NCBI GenBank assembly: GCA_045636025.1
Contig: JAZTWP010000051.1
Location: 12,793-76,792 of the forward strand
Source of the DNA: UBA1081 sp045636025
GTDB lineage: Bacteria > Bacillota > Clostridia > Oscillospirales > Acutalibacteraceae
DNA: 64,000 nucleotides
Reading direction: 5' to 3'
A model generated the notes under the pieces. The model made no database searches, was not told the DNA's origin, and saw nothing but the letters and a program-made list of their open reading frames with translations. Below are positions 42,836 through 51,586 of the stretch, piece by piece (the stretch's first letter is position 1; every line of letters starts with the position of its first letter). Position numbers and translations under genes: made by a program.

Positions 42836-44332
42836 TTATTCTTCGATTTCCTTTGCTGTTGCCTTTTCGAAGATAGCTGTAACTTCTGCTGAAGGAGCTT
42901 TGTCGATAAGTGAAACAATAACTGCAAGAACGAGACATACGATGAAACCGGGAAGAAGTTCGTAAACACCTGTCTTTTCTGCTGCTGAAAGACCGAGAGC
43001 AATCCATACGATAACTGTTGTGCCGCCGCCGATGATACCTGCGATTGCACCTTTGTATGTAAAGCGCTTCCAGAAGAGTGAGAGAATGATTACGGGACCG
43101 AATGCTGCACCGAAGCCTGCCCAAGCGTTTTCAACAAGACCCATAATGCTGCCTGCGTTGGGGTTGATTGCGATGAAGTAAGCAATAACTGCAAGTACGA
43201 TAACAACGATTCTGCCTACCCAGAGGATTTCTTTTTCTGATGCATTCTTTCTTACAACGGGCTGATAAATATCGCTTGTGAAAGAAGATGATGCAACAAG
43301 AAGCTGTGAGTCTGCTGTACTCATTGCTGCTGCAAGGATAGCTGAAAGAAGAATACCTGCAACGAATGCGGGGAAGAGTTCACGTACAAGCACAATGAAG
43401 ATTGTTTCCTGAGTGCCTGCTGCGATGAGTTCGGGGTGAAGAACTCTGCCGAGGTATGCAATAACGATTGCTGCACCGAGTGAAAGAATAACCCAGATAA
43501 TAGCAACAGTTGCTGATTTCTTTATAAGGCTTGCCTTTTTGATTGACATAAATCTTACAAGGATGTGAGGCATACCGAAGTAACCGAGACCCCATGCAAG
43601 ACCTGAAACGATATCCTGCCAGCTTGATTCAAAGGGGTTTGTAACAAACTCGTTTGCTGTGCCGATGAAACCTTCGTTGATTGCTGCAAAGTTTACATCC
43701 TTTGTCATAAGGATAACAACGGGAACAGTCATAATTGCAACGAGCATCATAAGACCCTGGAAGAAGTCTGTCCAGCAAACAGCCTTGAAACCGCCTGTGA
43801 ATGTGTAAGCGATGATGATTGCTGCGAAGATAAGTGTTGCAACGCTCTGTTCAAGACCGGGGATAACCATTGCGAAGAGTGTGCCGCCTGCCTTGAAGCT
43901 TGATGCAACGTAAACTGTGAAGAATACTGCAAAAACAACTGCGCAGATGATTCTGAGAATGGGACTCTTGCTTGCGAATCTGTTTGAGAGATATTCGGGA
44001 ATTGTGATTGCATCGTTTGCTGCTGCAGAAAAGCTTCTGAGTCTTTTTGCAACAAGGAGCCAGTTGAGGATTGTACCTGCTGCAAGACCGATACCGATCC
44101 ACATTTTGCCGAAACCGAAAGCAAGGATGCTGCCGGGGAAGCCCATAAGGAGCCAGCCTGACATATCTGATGCCTGAGCACTCATTGCTGTAACGTAGGG
44201 ACCCATGCTTCTGCCGCCGAGGAAGTAATCCTTAGCACCGCCGTTCCCCTTTTTGTCTTTGAAGAAGAAAATGAATCCGATACCAAGCATTAATAATAAG
44301 TATAATACAAATGCTAAAACTTCTAAATTCAT
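42836..44332 (-). CDS. putP: Sodium/proline symporter (SSS family)
   Basis: The 498-residue polytopic protein (about thirteen spans) carries PutP hallmarks: DYFLGGRSMGPYVTAMSAQASDMSGWLLMG near the N-terminus (Na+ and substrate site), GKMWIGIG, TIPEYLSNRF, GLAWGLGYFGMPHILVRFM and AAAMSTADSQLLVASSSFTSD. It imports L-proline with Na+. A promoter with a 30-base palindrome beside it suggests regulation, perhaps by the TetR protein encoded just upstream. Confidence 0.95.
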   Translation of the reverse strand: MNLEVLAFVLYLLLMLGIGFIFFFKDKKGNGGAKDYFLGGRSMGPYVTAMSAQASDMSGWLLMGFPGSILAFGFGKMWIGIGLAAGTILNWLLVAKRLRSFSAAANDAITIPEYLSNRFASKSPILRIICAVVFAVFFTVYVASSFKAGGTLFAMVIPGLEQSVATLIFAAIIIAYTFTGGFKAVCWTDFFQGLMMLVAIMTVPVVILMTKDVNFAAINEGFIGTANEFVTNPFESSWQDIVSGLAWGLGYFGMPHILVRFMSIKKASLIKKSATVAIIWVILSLGAAIVIAYLGRVLHPELIAAGTQETIFIVLVRELFPAFVAGILLSAILAAAMSTADSQLLVASSSFTSDIYQPVVRKNASEKEILWVGRIVVIVLAVIAYFIAINPNAGSIMGLVENAWAGFGAAFGPVIILSLFWKRFTYKGAIAGIIGGGTTVIVWIALGLSAAEKTGVYELLPGFIVCLVLAVIVSLIDKAPSAEVTAIFEKATAKEIEE

Positions 44333-44380
44333 ATTATTTCATTCCTTTCTGAAAAGTGTTTTTTGACGAATACAAACGCA

Positions 44381-44409
44381 AGTATAACATAATCAAAACA
44401 AGAATGCAA
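44381..44409 (-). promoter_or_regulatory. Promoter of putP
   Basis: On the minus strand TTGCAT, a 17-bp spacer and TATACT lie about 50 bp ahead of the start at 44332, directly downstream of a long palindrome. Confidence 0.75.
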
Positions 44410-44415
44410 TACAGA

Positions 44416-44445
44416 ACGGAGTATAGACTAAAGTCTATACTCCGT
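44416..44445. promoter_or_regulatory. 30-bp perfect palindrome upstream of putP (candidate operator)
   Basis: Two 14-base arms (ACGGAGTATAGACT and AGTCTATACTCCGT) are separated by AA. No T run follows on either strand, which argues against a terminator. It ends six bases before the -35 of putP and lies past the stop of a TetR-family gene. Confidence 0.65.
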
Positions 44446-44530
44446 AAGGTTTAAGCTATAATATTCAAGCAATTATGCGGTTTTATAGCAAGAATGCATT
44501 CTATACTAAAAATGATACGACATATATACT

Positions 44531-45115
44531 TTAATTTTTGACTCTTTGCATAAAAAACGGCATCATTTTTAATGCAGAATCACTGAGAGAGTAGTCTCCG
44601 TTGCACAGACACCAGTCATAAATCATTGCTCTTTCGCAGAAAGCGTAATATTTTACGATTTCGTTTACAGACATCTGCTTTGTGATTTCATTTTTCTCCT
44701 GACCTGCAATTACAATTTTGCGGAGAAGTCTGTAATAGACTCTGTTGTGGTCAAGAAGCTGTTTTTCCGTTTTTGTGATGAGCTGAGTGGAGTAGAGCCT
44801 TTTCATCAGCTCAAGGTCAACGGTGTTTTCAACCATTTCAAAGAGTTTGCGGTTGAGAAAGAGAAGAATCTCAATGCTGTCAGTCTCAGGATTGATTTCA
44901 CTTTCAAGCTCTTCATATTTTTCATCAAAAAGATGTGCAAGTGAGCCGAGAAGTGCATCCTTGCTCTCAAAATAGTGATAGAATGAGCCTTTTGAAGTGC
45001 CTGACTCAAAAATTATATCTTCAATTGTGGTGTTTTCGTAACCGTTGTCGTAAAAAAGCTTCCATGCAGCGGAAACGATTTTACTTTTTGTGTTGCGAGT
45101 ATTCTTCTTTGGCAT
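44531..45115 (-). CDS. TetR family transcriptional regulator
   Basis: The 194-residue protein has a typical TetR N-terminal DNA-binding domain: KSKIVSAAWKLFYDNGYENTTIEDIIFESGTSKGSFYHYFESKDALLGSL. The C-terminal helical domain, which would bind a ligand and form the dimer, is diverged. It sits immediately upstream of putP on the same strand, and the palindrome between them is a natural target. A good promoter precedes it. Confidence 0.92.
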   Translation of the reverse strand: MPKKNTRNTKSKIVSAAWKLFYDNGYENTTIEDIIFESGTSKGSFYHYFESKDALLGSLAHLFDEKYEELESEINPETDSIEILLFLNRKLFEMVENTVDLELMKRLYSTQLITKTEKQLLDHNRVYYRLLRKIVIAGQEKNEITKQMSVNEIVKYYAFCERAMIYDWCLCNGDYSLSDSALKMMPFFMQRVKN

Positions 45116-45132
45116 AATACCACCTCGGTGAA

Positions 45133-45161
45133 ATTATATTACATTATAATATAAAAGTCAA
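45133..45161 (-). promoter_or_regulatory. Promoter of the TetR gene
   Basis: On the minus strand TTGACT, a 17-bp spacer and TATAAT lie about 20 bp upstream of the start codon at 45115 and directly follow the terminator of the LRR gene. Confidence 0.8.
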
Positions 45162-45167
45162 ATTAAA

Positions 45168-45191
45168 ACGGAGGCTCACCTGAGTCTCCGT
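45168..45191 (-). terminator. Terminator of the LRR-dockerin gene
   Basis: On the minus strand ACGGAGACTCA and TGAGCCTCCGT pair across two bases and are followed by TTTTAATTT. Confidence 0.8.
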
Positions 45192-45199
45192 TTGTGCTG

Positions 45200-48181
45200 T
45201 TAAAATGTGTCGAGCTGAGCTGCGACTCTGAGAATCTTTCTTGCGTCGATTGCGTTGACTTTGCCATCGCCTGTTACATCAAAAACAGCAATGGGCTGAT
45301 TGTAGTTTTCCGTTTTGTCAAGCTGGGCTGAGATTCTGAGAACGATTCTTGCATCGATTGCATTGACCTTTCCGTCACCGTTTGCATCACCGAGGATGTA
45401 AGAAACATCGGGTTCATCGGGAACATCGGGTTCGTCGGGTTCTGTGGGAATTTCAGGTTCAGACGGAGTAGAAGGCTCTGTTTCTTCCAATGTTGCATTG
45501 TTGTTTTCTGCATAAGAGGGAGCCATTGAGTTTTTGTCGCCACGGACAGTTATGCCATCTGAAACAGCAATGTTGTTTGCGTCTGACATATCAGACAAAT
45601 CTGCATTTTCGTTGAATGTGTAGCCGAGACCGATTATGCCGAAAGACTGTGTGTTCTGCAGAACATCGTCTGTGTAAGTGTCGGGTTTTGCATCGCTGTT
45701 GAAAGTTACGTCTTTAAGGTTTGCACAGCCGAAAAATGCACCTACACCAACTGTTTGTGTGCTTTCGGGAAGGACATATTTTTCAATGTCTGTTTTTGCA
45801 GGCATCTGAATGAGGAATGTTTTGTCCTTGTTGAACAGAACGCCGTATTCGTCTGTGCAGTAATTTGCATTGTCTTCGGCAACGGCAATTTCCTTAAGAT
45901 TAATTGTGCCGAAGAATGCACCTGAGCCGATTTCTGTTACGCCTGAGTTGATGCGGAATGATTCAAGAGAAATACAGTTCATAAATGCATATCTGCCGAT
46001 GGTTGAGCTTCCTGCAGAATTTCTTAATGAAAATGTGCTGATGCCTGAAGCATTATCTTTGAATGTAATGTTTGTCAGTGAAGTGCAGTTTGTAAATGCG
46101 AAGTCTCCGATATTGCCGATATTTCCGCTGATTGTCACCGTTTCAAGCGCAGTGCAATTTTCGAATGCATTATTGCCGAAAGAAGCAGCATTGCCTTTGA
46201 TTGTAACCGTTTGCAGCGAAGTGCATCCTAAGAATGCGGCATTTCCGATTGAATCAGCATCACCTTCGATTGTGACTTCTTTCAGAGCGAGAGAGCCTGC
46301 AAATGCGTAGTCACCGATGTCTGTAGCATTTTCTCCGATAATTACAGCTTCCAGATTGTCGCAACGCATAAATGCCTGATTGCCTATTAATGTTATTGAA
46401 TCGGGAAGACGGAGAGTGCCTCTGAGTCCTTCACACCAGGCAAATGTGCCGTCATTGATTGTTGTGATTGACTCGGATAAAAAGATTTCTGACAGATTTG
46501 TGCATTTGAAGAATAAATAGGCAGGGATGTTGGTTACATTTTTGCCGAAGAATACTATCATACCATCGGGACTGCCTGAGTCTGAAAAGATAAATGGGGG
46601 AGACTGGAAATCTTTGACTTTATTTGTTTCCCAGTTGATTGTTTTAAGACCTGTGCATTCGGAAAAAGCATTTTCACCAATGGTTGTGACAGATTCTTCA
46701 ATAGTTATTACTTTTAACTTTTCACAGCTCATGAAAGCGCATTTTCCTATGTTTTCAAGTGCGCTGAGTGTTGGCAGGTCGCTGAGATTTCTGCAATATG
46801 CAAAGGCATATTCTCCTATGTCTGTGACTTTTGCGGGCAGGTAGTCTGACGTATAAATGCCTGCGATTCCTGATTCTGAGAATGCATAATCACCGATGTT
46901 TTTTACAGAATCAGACAGAATTATGTTTTTAAGATATTGGCAATGATATGCAAAATATGAGGGGACGGTTGTTATATTGTCACCGAATGTTATGCTCAAG
47001 CCTGATTCGTTGTTGCCTGAGTCGTAAAAGATGCCGCTTTCATCAGAAAATTCTGTGATTTTGTCTGCATTCCAGTAAATTTTTCTCAAACCGTTGCAGT
47101 TTGCAAAAGCTCCTTCACCGATTGAAGTTACAGAAGCGGGAATTGTAACGGTTGTGATGCTGTTGCAACCGAAGAAAGCAATATTTCCGATTGATGTGAC
47201 TGAGTCGGGTAAAATAACTTCTGTAAGGTTATTGCAACCGAAGAAAGCAGACTGACCGATTGATTTGACAGAGTCTGAAATGGTGACAGTTTTAAGATTA
47301 TTGAAAGTATAGAATAAATATGCGGGGATGTGTGTTACATTGTTGCCGATTACGAGATTTACTTCGTTTGTTGCGGGGGCTGAATCGCTGAATATAATGG
47401 GAGGGTTTGTAAAATCGCCTGTTTTATCTGTATTCCAGTTGATTTCTGTAAGTGCTGTGCAGTGAGTAAATGCATATTCTCCGATGAAAGAAACTGATTC
47501 GGGAATTGTTATGCTTTCAAGTGCCGTGCAATAATTGAATGCATTGTTGCCGATTGTTGTGACAGTTGTGGGGAGTGTTATTTCTGTAAGCATTTCGCAG
47601 GAGCGGAAAGCATTGTCGCTGATAACTGTTACATCGCCGAGGAAACTTACAGTTTTGACGGGAGTGCCTGAGAAAACATTGCCGGGAATGACAGTTACAT
47701 TGTTGCCGAATATAACATCAAAGCTGTCACAAGGTTCGGTATATGAAAAAATTGAGTAATAATTTGCGGAATTATCTGCATTGTTTGTATTCCAGTAAAC
47801 TTTTTTAAGTGATGTGCAGTCTCTGAATGCATCCTGACCGACGGATGTTACTGATTCAGGAATGGTTATTCTTGTAAGTCCTTTGCAGGAGTCAAACGCG
47901 AAGGAGCCTATCTGCGCAACTGATTCGGGAATTGTGACAGATGTAATGCTGTTGTAATTTGCAAATGCACCGTCACCGATTGCAGTAACGGGGTAGTCGC
48001 CGATGTTTTCAGGAATCACAACATCTGTTGCTGATTCATTGCAACCTGTAATTGTGATTTCACTGTTTGCAACGGTATAAGTCAGGTCACCGTAGGTTTC
48101 AGCCGATGCACTTATGCAAAGAGCTGTAAGGATGATGATTGAAATTGCCAGAACTGTTAAAACGTTTCGTAAGGTTTTCAT
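45200..48181 (-). CDS. Secreted BspA-type leucine-rich repeat protein with dockerin
   Basis: The 993-residue protein starts at the ATG at 48181 behind GGAGG with a signal peptide (NVLTVLAISIIILTALCISASA). It then carries more than twenty LRR_5/BspA-like repeats of the type SITSVTIPESVAQIGSFAFDSC, which form a solenoid used for adhesion or binding. A Pro/Glu linker (PSTPSEPEIPTEPDEP) leads to a type I dockerin with two intact Ca-binding repeats (DANGDGKVNAIDARIVLR and DVTGDGKVNAIDARKILR). The dockerin should dock it to a cohesin on the cell surface or in a complex; no cohesin gene is in the window. It has its own consensus-like promoter. Confidence 0.92.
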   Translation of the reverse strand: MKTLRNVLTVLAISIIILTALCISASAETYGDLTYTVANSEITITGCNESATDVVIPENIGDYPVTAIGDGAFANYNSITSVTIPESVAQIGSFAFDSCKGLTRITIPESVTSVGQDAFRDCTSLKKVYWNTNNADNSANYYSIFSYTEPCDSFDVIFGNNVTVIPGNVFSGTPVKTVSFLGDVTVISDNAFRSCEMLTEITLPTTVTTIGNNAFNYCTALESITIPESVSFIGEYAFTHCTALTEINWNTDKTGDFTNPPIIFSDSAPATNEVNLVIGNNVTHIPAYLFYTFNNLKTVTISDSVKSIGQSAFFGCNNLTEVILPDSVTSIGNIAFFGCNSITTVTIPASVTSIGEGAFANCNGLRKIYWNADKITEFSDESGIFYDSGNNESGLSITFGDNITTVPSYFAYHCQYLKNIILSDSVKNIGDYAFSESGIAGIYTSDYLPAKVTDIGEYAFAYCRNLSDLPTLSALENIGKCAFMSCEKLKVITIEESVTTIGENAFSECTGLKTINWETNKVKDFQSPPFIFSDSGSPDGMIVFFGKNVTNIPAYLFFKCTNLSEIFLSESITTINDGTFAWCEGLRGTLRLPDSITLIGNQAFMRCDNLEAVIIGENATDIGDYAFAGSLALKEVTIEGDADSIGNAAFLGCTSLQTVTIKGNAASFGNNAFENCTALETVTISGNIGNIGDFAFTNCTSLTNITFKDNASGISTFSLRNSAGSSTIGRYAFMNCISLESFRINSGVTEIGSGAFFGTINLKEIAVAEDNANYCTDEYGVLFNKDKTFLIQMPAKTDIEKYVLPESTQTVGVGAFFGCANLKDVTFNSDAKPDTYTDDVLQNTQSFGIIGLGYTFNENADLSDMSDANNIAVSDGITVRGDKNSMAPSYAENNNATLEETEPSTPSEPEIPTEPDEPDVPDEPDVSYILGDANGDGKVNAIDARIVLRISAQLDKTENYNQPIAVFDVTGDGKVNAIDARKILRVAAQLDTF

Positions 48182-48218
48182 TGTAAGTCCTCCGCATAAC
48201 AATTTTCTTTATAAAAAA

Positions 48219-48247
48219 ATTATATTGCATTAAAGCGTAAAAGTCAA
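48219..48247 (-). promoter_or_regulatory. Promoter of the LRR-dockerin gene
   Basis: On the minus strand TTGACT, a 17-bp spacer and TATAAT lie about 40 bp ahead of the start at 48181. Confidence 0.8.
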
Positions 48248-48263
48248 TCGGAAAGTGGTTTAC

Positions 48264-48289
48264 AAAAAAACTGCCCTCGGAGAGAGCAG
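48264..48289 (-). terminator. Terminator of the GH78-like gene
   Basis: On the minus strand CTGCTCTC and GAGGGCAG pair and are followed by seven T. The same hairpin occurs in five further cassettes to the right. Confidence 0.85.
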
Positions 48290-48301
48290 TCTGTCACCGT
48301 A

Positions 48302-50623
48302 TTATTTTTTCAGAATTTCAACATTGCCTGCGTTGCCGTTTGTATATTTGCCGCCTTTGTAATAAGGCTCTGAATTGACGATTACTTCGGCACCGTCGGG
48401 AATATACAGCACAGCTTTCATATCCTCGGGAAGTGTAAGACTGATAATATATTTATCTGCGGTCTTTTTATAATCCAGTGTGATGAGTCCTTTTACGCTT
48501 GGTACTGTGCAGGTCATATTTCCCGAAAGCGAATACTGAGGATTGATTTCTGTTTTTTCATAACCTGCCTCAAGGGGAGTGATACCTGCAAAGTGTTTGC
48601 TCATTATAACAAGCGGTCCGCCGCTCCATGCGTGATTCATTGTACCTCTCCAGGATTCCCAGAACTCCCATAGAGTAGAGTAGTCCTCATTCATCATTCC
48701 TTCGTATCTGATTTTTATTCTGGCTGTAGCCTCTTCATATTTGCCCATTTTACAAAGGGCTTCAAGTACATAATATTCCATATAAGGACTTGAATTCTGT
48801 GTATTTATGAGTATTTCTGTTATTGTTTCATACTGCGATTTGTCTGCAAGGCCTGATAAAACCGCAAGGGCATTTGCTCTGTCATCAGGTTTGCTGACTT
48901 CTTTGCTTTTGTATCCGTTTTCTGTCAGCAGAGATTTATAACCGGTTTCAATAACAGACTTTCTGTCTGATATAAATGAAGTATCTGCATTTTTGCCGAG
49001 AATCTGAGCCATTTCTTCCACAGATGAAAGTGCATAATAATACCATGCATTTTCAATGGCAGTCATATCTGCCTTGCTGCCCCAGTCTGCCCAGTCCCAG
49101 GAGCCTTCTCGGTGAACAACAAGGTTATTTTCACCGATTTCCCAGAGTTTAAGATAATTGAGTGATGCATCATAGACTTTTTGGAGGAATACCTTGTCAC
49201 CTGTGTATTCATAGTAAGTGAGAAATCCCACAATACCTGCAAGCTGTTGTACGGGAAGCTCAAAATAATCTCCGTTTATGGGCACAACGGTCTGAAGCAC
49301 ATCTGTATCATCAATGTGAGAAAGCATTGCATCAACACCTTTCTGATAAAGCAGATAGGAGTTGCTGTCCATTGCGTACATTGTCATAATCATTTCACTT
49401 GTGACATCGCCCCACCACTGTGCTCTTTCTCTGTCAGGACAATCCATAAAGTTATCACGCATTGTGACATAAAGAGTCCTGAGAGATTTCTGCCAGAGTG
49501 AATTCATAAATTCATCATCACAACTGAAATTACCGCTGAATTCGCTGTCATAGCCCGTTTCACGGTATTTGAGAGAAACAACAGTAACACCTCTGGGGAT
49601 TTTGTAAGTTATATGCTCTCCGTTAACCCAGCCGAGAGATTCAAACTCCTGCTCACCCTCTTTTGTCACATAGGTTGTTGAAACCGCACCGATAAGGGTG
49701 TTTTCTGTTGTAATGCGGATTTTTTTACCCTCGGGCGCAATGACCTTAAGATAAGTTGTAACCTGTGCATTGTAGGGGATATCCACGGTAATTTTCTGAC
49801 CGAAAAGCTTTTTTACAGTATAGTTTTCGTAGTCTTTTGAATTTTCATAATCTTTAAGACCGTAATCTTTGAGAAGCGGTATTCCTCTCGGATAAAGACT
49901 GCCGTAAACACCCTCTCCGCCTTTGCCGTATTCGGTCGCATTTGCCCAGCCTGAGTAATCAAAGCTGTTGCTGAGCCAATCGATGTCTTTTCTTGCATCA
50001 AAATAAATACTGTATTCGGCAAGTCTGTAATTCGGCGGATAAAAAATGCTGTCGATGTAAGCAGGATTTCTGTTTACCTTCCAGCTTTTGTCGGAAAGTA
50101 TGGTGATATCATCATTCACGGCTTCAAAAATGAATCCGCCCTGACCGCTTCCGTTATAGGAATAGCTTGTTTCATCATCCCAATACCAGACAAGGGCACA
50201 GATTGAGTTTTCACCTTTTTTAAGATAAGGCGCAATGTCTTTGCTGTCGTAATAACCGCTGTTTTCATCGGGACCTCGTTTTGCGCTTCCTTCAAAAATA
50301 ACTGTTTCACCGTTTATGTAAAGCCAGTATTTTGAATCGGCTGAAATGTGAGCAATAAGCTCTTCAGGCTGATTATCAAGAGTGATTTTTTTGTTGAAGC
50401 ACATCCATACGTTTTCTTCGTCAATATTTTCCTCATCCCATATCCATTGAGCTTTCCAGTCATTTTTTGCTTCTGTTGAAATCACACTGTATTCGGGTAT
50501 ATTGTCGGGAATATCATATTCATTTGTAAAGGGGACAAGCGCTGACTCTCCCCAGGAAAAAAGCGAAGAAATGCAACCTGCCGCTATCACAATGTAAGAA
50601 ATAATTGTCTGTATAATCTGCAT
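48302..50623 (-). CDS. Alpha-L-rhamnosidase-like glycoside hydrolase (GH78)
   Basis: The 773-residue protein starts at the ATG at 50623 behind AAGGAGAG and has a hydrophobic N-terminus (IIQTIISYIVIAAGCISSL), so it is exported or anchored. It has the GH78 order: N-terminal carbohydrate-binding sandwich (SADSKYWLYINGE), a further beta domain, then an (alpha/alpha)6 barrel with DCPDRERAQWWGDV (general acid Glu), GSWDWADWG and NHAWSGGPL. GH78 enzymes remove terminal rhamnose from plant or microbial glycans. It follows an RNA methyltransferase gene by 30 nt and probably shares its transcript. Confidence 0.88.
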   Translation of the reverse strand: MQIIQTIISYIVIAAGCISSLFSWGESALVPFTNEYDIPDNIPEYSVISTEAKNDWKAQWIWDEENIDEENVWMCFNKKITLDNQPEELIAHISADSKYWLYINGETVIFEGSAKRGPDENSGYYDSKDIAPYLKKGENSICALVWYWDDETSYSYNGSGQGGFIFEAVNDDITILSDKSWKVNRNPAYIDSIFYPPNYRLAEYSIYFDARKDIDWLSNSFDYSGWANATEYGKGGEGVYGSLYPRGIPLLKDYGLKDYENSKDYENYTVKKLFGQKITVDIPYNAQVTTYLKVIAPEGKKIRITTENTLIGAVSTTYVTKEGEQEFESLGWVNGEHITYKIPRGVTVVSLKYRETGYDSEFSGNFSCDDEFMNSLWQKSLRTLYVTMRDNFMDCPDRERAQWWGDVTSEMIMTMYAMDSNSYLLYQKGVDAMLSHIDDTDVLQTVVPINGDYFELPVQQLAGIVGFLTYYEYTGDKVFLQKVYDASLNYLKLWEIGENNLVVHREGSWDWADWGSKADMTAIENAWYYYALSSVEEMAQILGKNADTSFISDRKSVIETGYKSLLTENGYKSKEVSKPDDRANALAVLSGLADKSQYETITEILINTQNSSPYMEYYVLEALCKMGKYEEATARIKIRYEGMMNEDYSTLWEFWESWRGTMNHAWSGGPLVIMSKHFAGITPLEAGYEKTEINPQYSLSGNMTCTVPSVKGLITLDYKKTADKYIISLTLPEDMKAVLYIPDGAEVIVNSEPYYKGGKYTNGNAGNVEILKK

Positions 50624-50653
50624 AGGAAACTCTCCTTTATAAATGCAATTCAA

Positions 50654-51466
50654 TCAGTCTTTTTTGTTTGCGAGCTGATAGAATGCCACGGCAGAGGCGG
50701 CGGCAACATTCAGCGAGTCAACACCGTGATACATCGGTATTTTTACGGTGAAATCACAAGCTGATATTGTCTTGTCAGAAAGTCCGTCACCTTCTGTGCC
50801 CATAACAACGGCAAGTTTCTCTGCTTTTGCGAGTGCAGGGTCGTCAATGGAGAGAGAATTATCCTTAAGCGCCATTGCAACTGTTCTGAAACCGAGAGAT
50901 CTGATTTCATCAAGGTTTTCGTCTGTGAGAAATGTCCAGTCAATCTGAAAAACGGTGCCCATACTGACTCTTGCGGCACGTCTGTACAAAGGGTCTGAAC
51001 TGCCGGGAGTGAGAATTACCGCATCCATTCCGAGAGCCGCAGCAGAACGCATAATTGCACCAACATTTGTGGGATTCATAACATTGTCGAGTATAACGAT
51101 TCTGCTTTTGTCTTTACAGAGGTCTTTTACATCGGGCAGAGGCTTCCGCTTCATTGCACACAGCATGCCTCTTGTGAGATTGAAGCCCGTGAGCTGTGTG
51201 AGAACATCAGATTCGGCACAGAAAACGGGGATATCGGGTATTCTGTCAAGAATCGGCTTGCCCTCGCCCTCAATATGCTTTTTCTCCATAAGGCAGGAAA
51301 CGGGTTCATACCCTGCATCAAGTGCACGTTCAATAACCTTGGGACTTTCTGCAATAAACAGACCCTTTTCGGGATTTCTTCTGTTCAGAAGCTGCCCCTC
51401 ACTCAGACGAGCGTAAACATCAAGCGCGGGAGCCGAAAAATCTGTAATCTCAATAATTTTGCTCAT
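50654..51466 (-). CDS. TrmH/SpoU family RNA methyltransferase
   Basis: The 270-residue SPOUT methyltransferase has an N-terminal substrate-binding domain (about 1-105) and the three SpoU motifs: LDNVMNPTNVGAIMRSAAALG, VVMGTEGDGLSDK and VKIPMYHGVDSLNVAAASAVAFYQL. It would 2'-O-methylate a ribose in rRNA or tRNA; the exact site cannot be read. Its promoter lies in cassette R2. The coupling with a GH78 gene downstream looks incidental. Confidence 0.9.
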   Translation of the reverse strand: MSKIIEITDFSAPALDVYARLSEGQLLNRRNPEKGLFIAESPKVIERALDAGYEPVSCLMEKKHIEGEGKPILDRIPDIPVFCAESDVLTQLTGFNLTRGMLCAMKRKPLPDVKDLCKDKSRIVILDNVMNPTNVGAIMRSAAALGMDAVILTPGSSDPLYRRAARVSMGTVFQIDWTFLTDENLDEIRSLGFRTVAMALKDNSLSIDDPALAKAEKLAVVMGTEGDGLSDKTISACDFTVKIPMYHGVDSLNVAAASAVAFYQLANKKD

Positions 51467-51498
51467 AATATCACCGTCAGAATTCTGATTTATGATGT

Positions 51499-51563
51499 GA
51501 TTATATCATAAAAACATCATACAATTCAATCAAAAAACAAAAACTGCCCTCTGTTGAGAGCAG
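51499..51563 (-). repeat. Terminator-promoter cassette R2
   Basis: Reading the minus strand, the hairpin CTGCTCTC...GAGGGCAG with a T run ends the GH42 gene. Then TTGAAT, an 18-bp spacer and TATAAT (51500-51529) form a promoter for the methyltransferase gene. It is the most diverged of the five cassettes. Confidence 0.75.
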
Positions 51564-51586
51564 TTATGATTCGTTTTTCAAGAAAA

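Noticed and set aside
44416..44445. Palindrome upstream of putP as a terminator of the TetR gene
   Set aside because: No T run follows on the minus strand, and the palindrome lies directly against the putP promoter, so an operator fits better.
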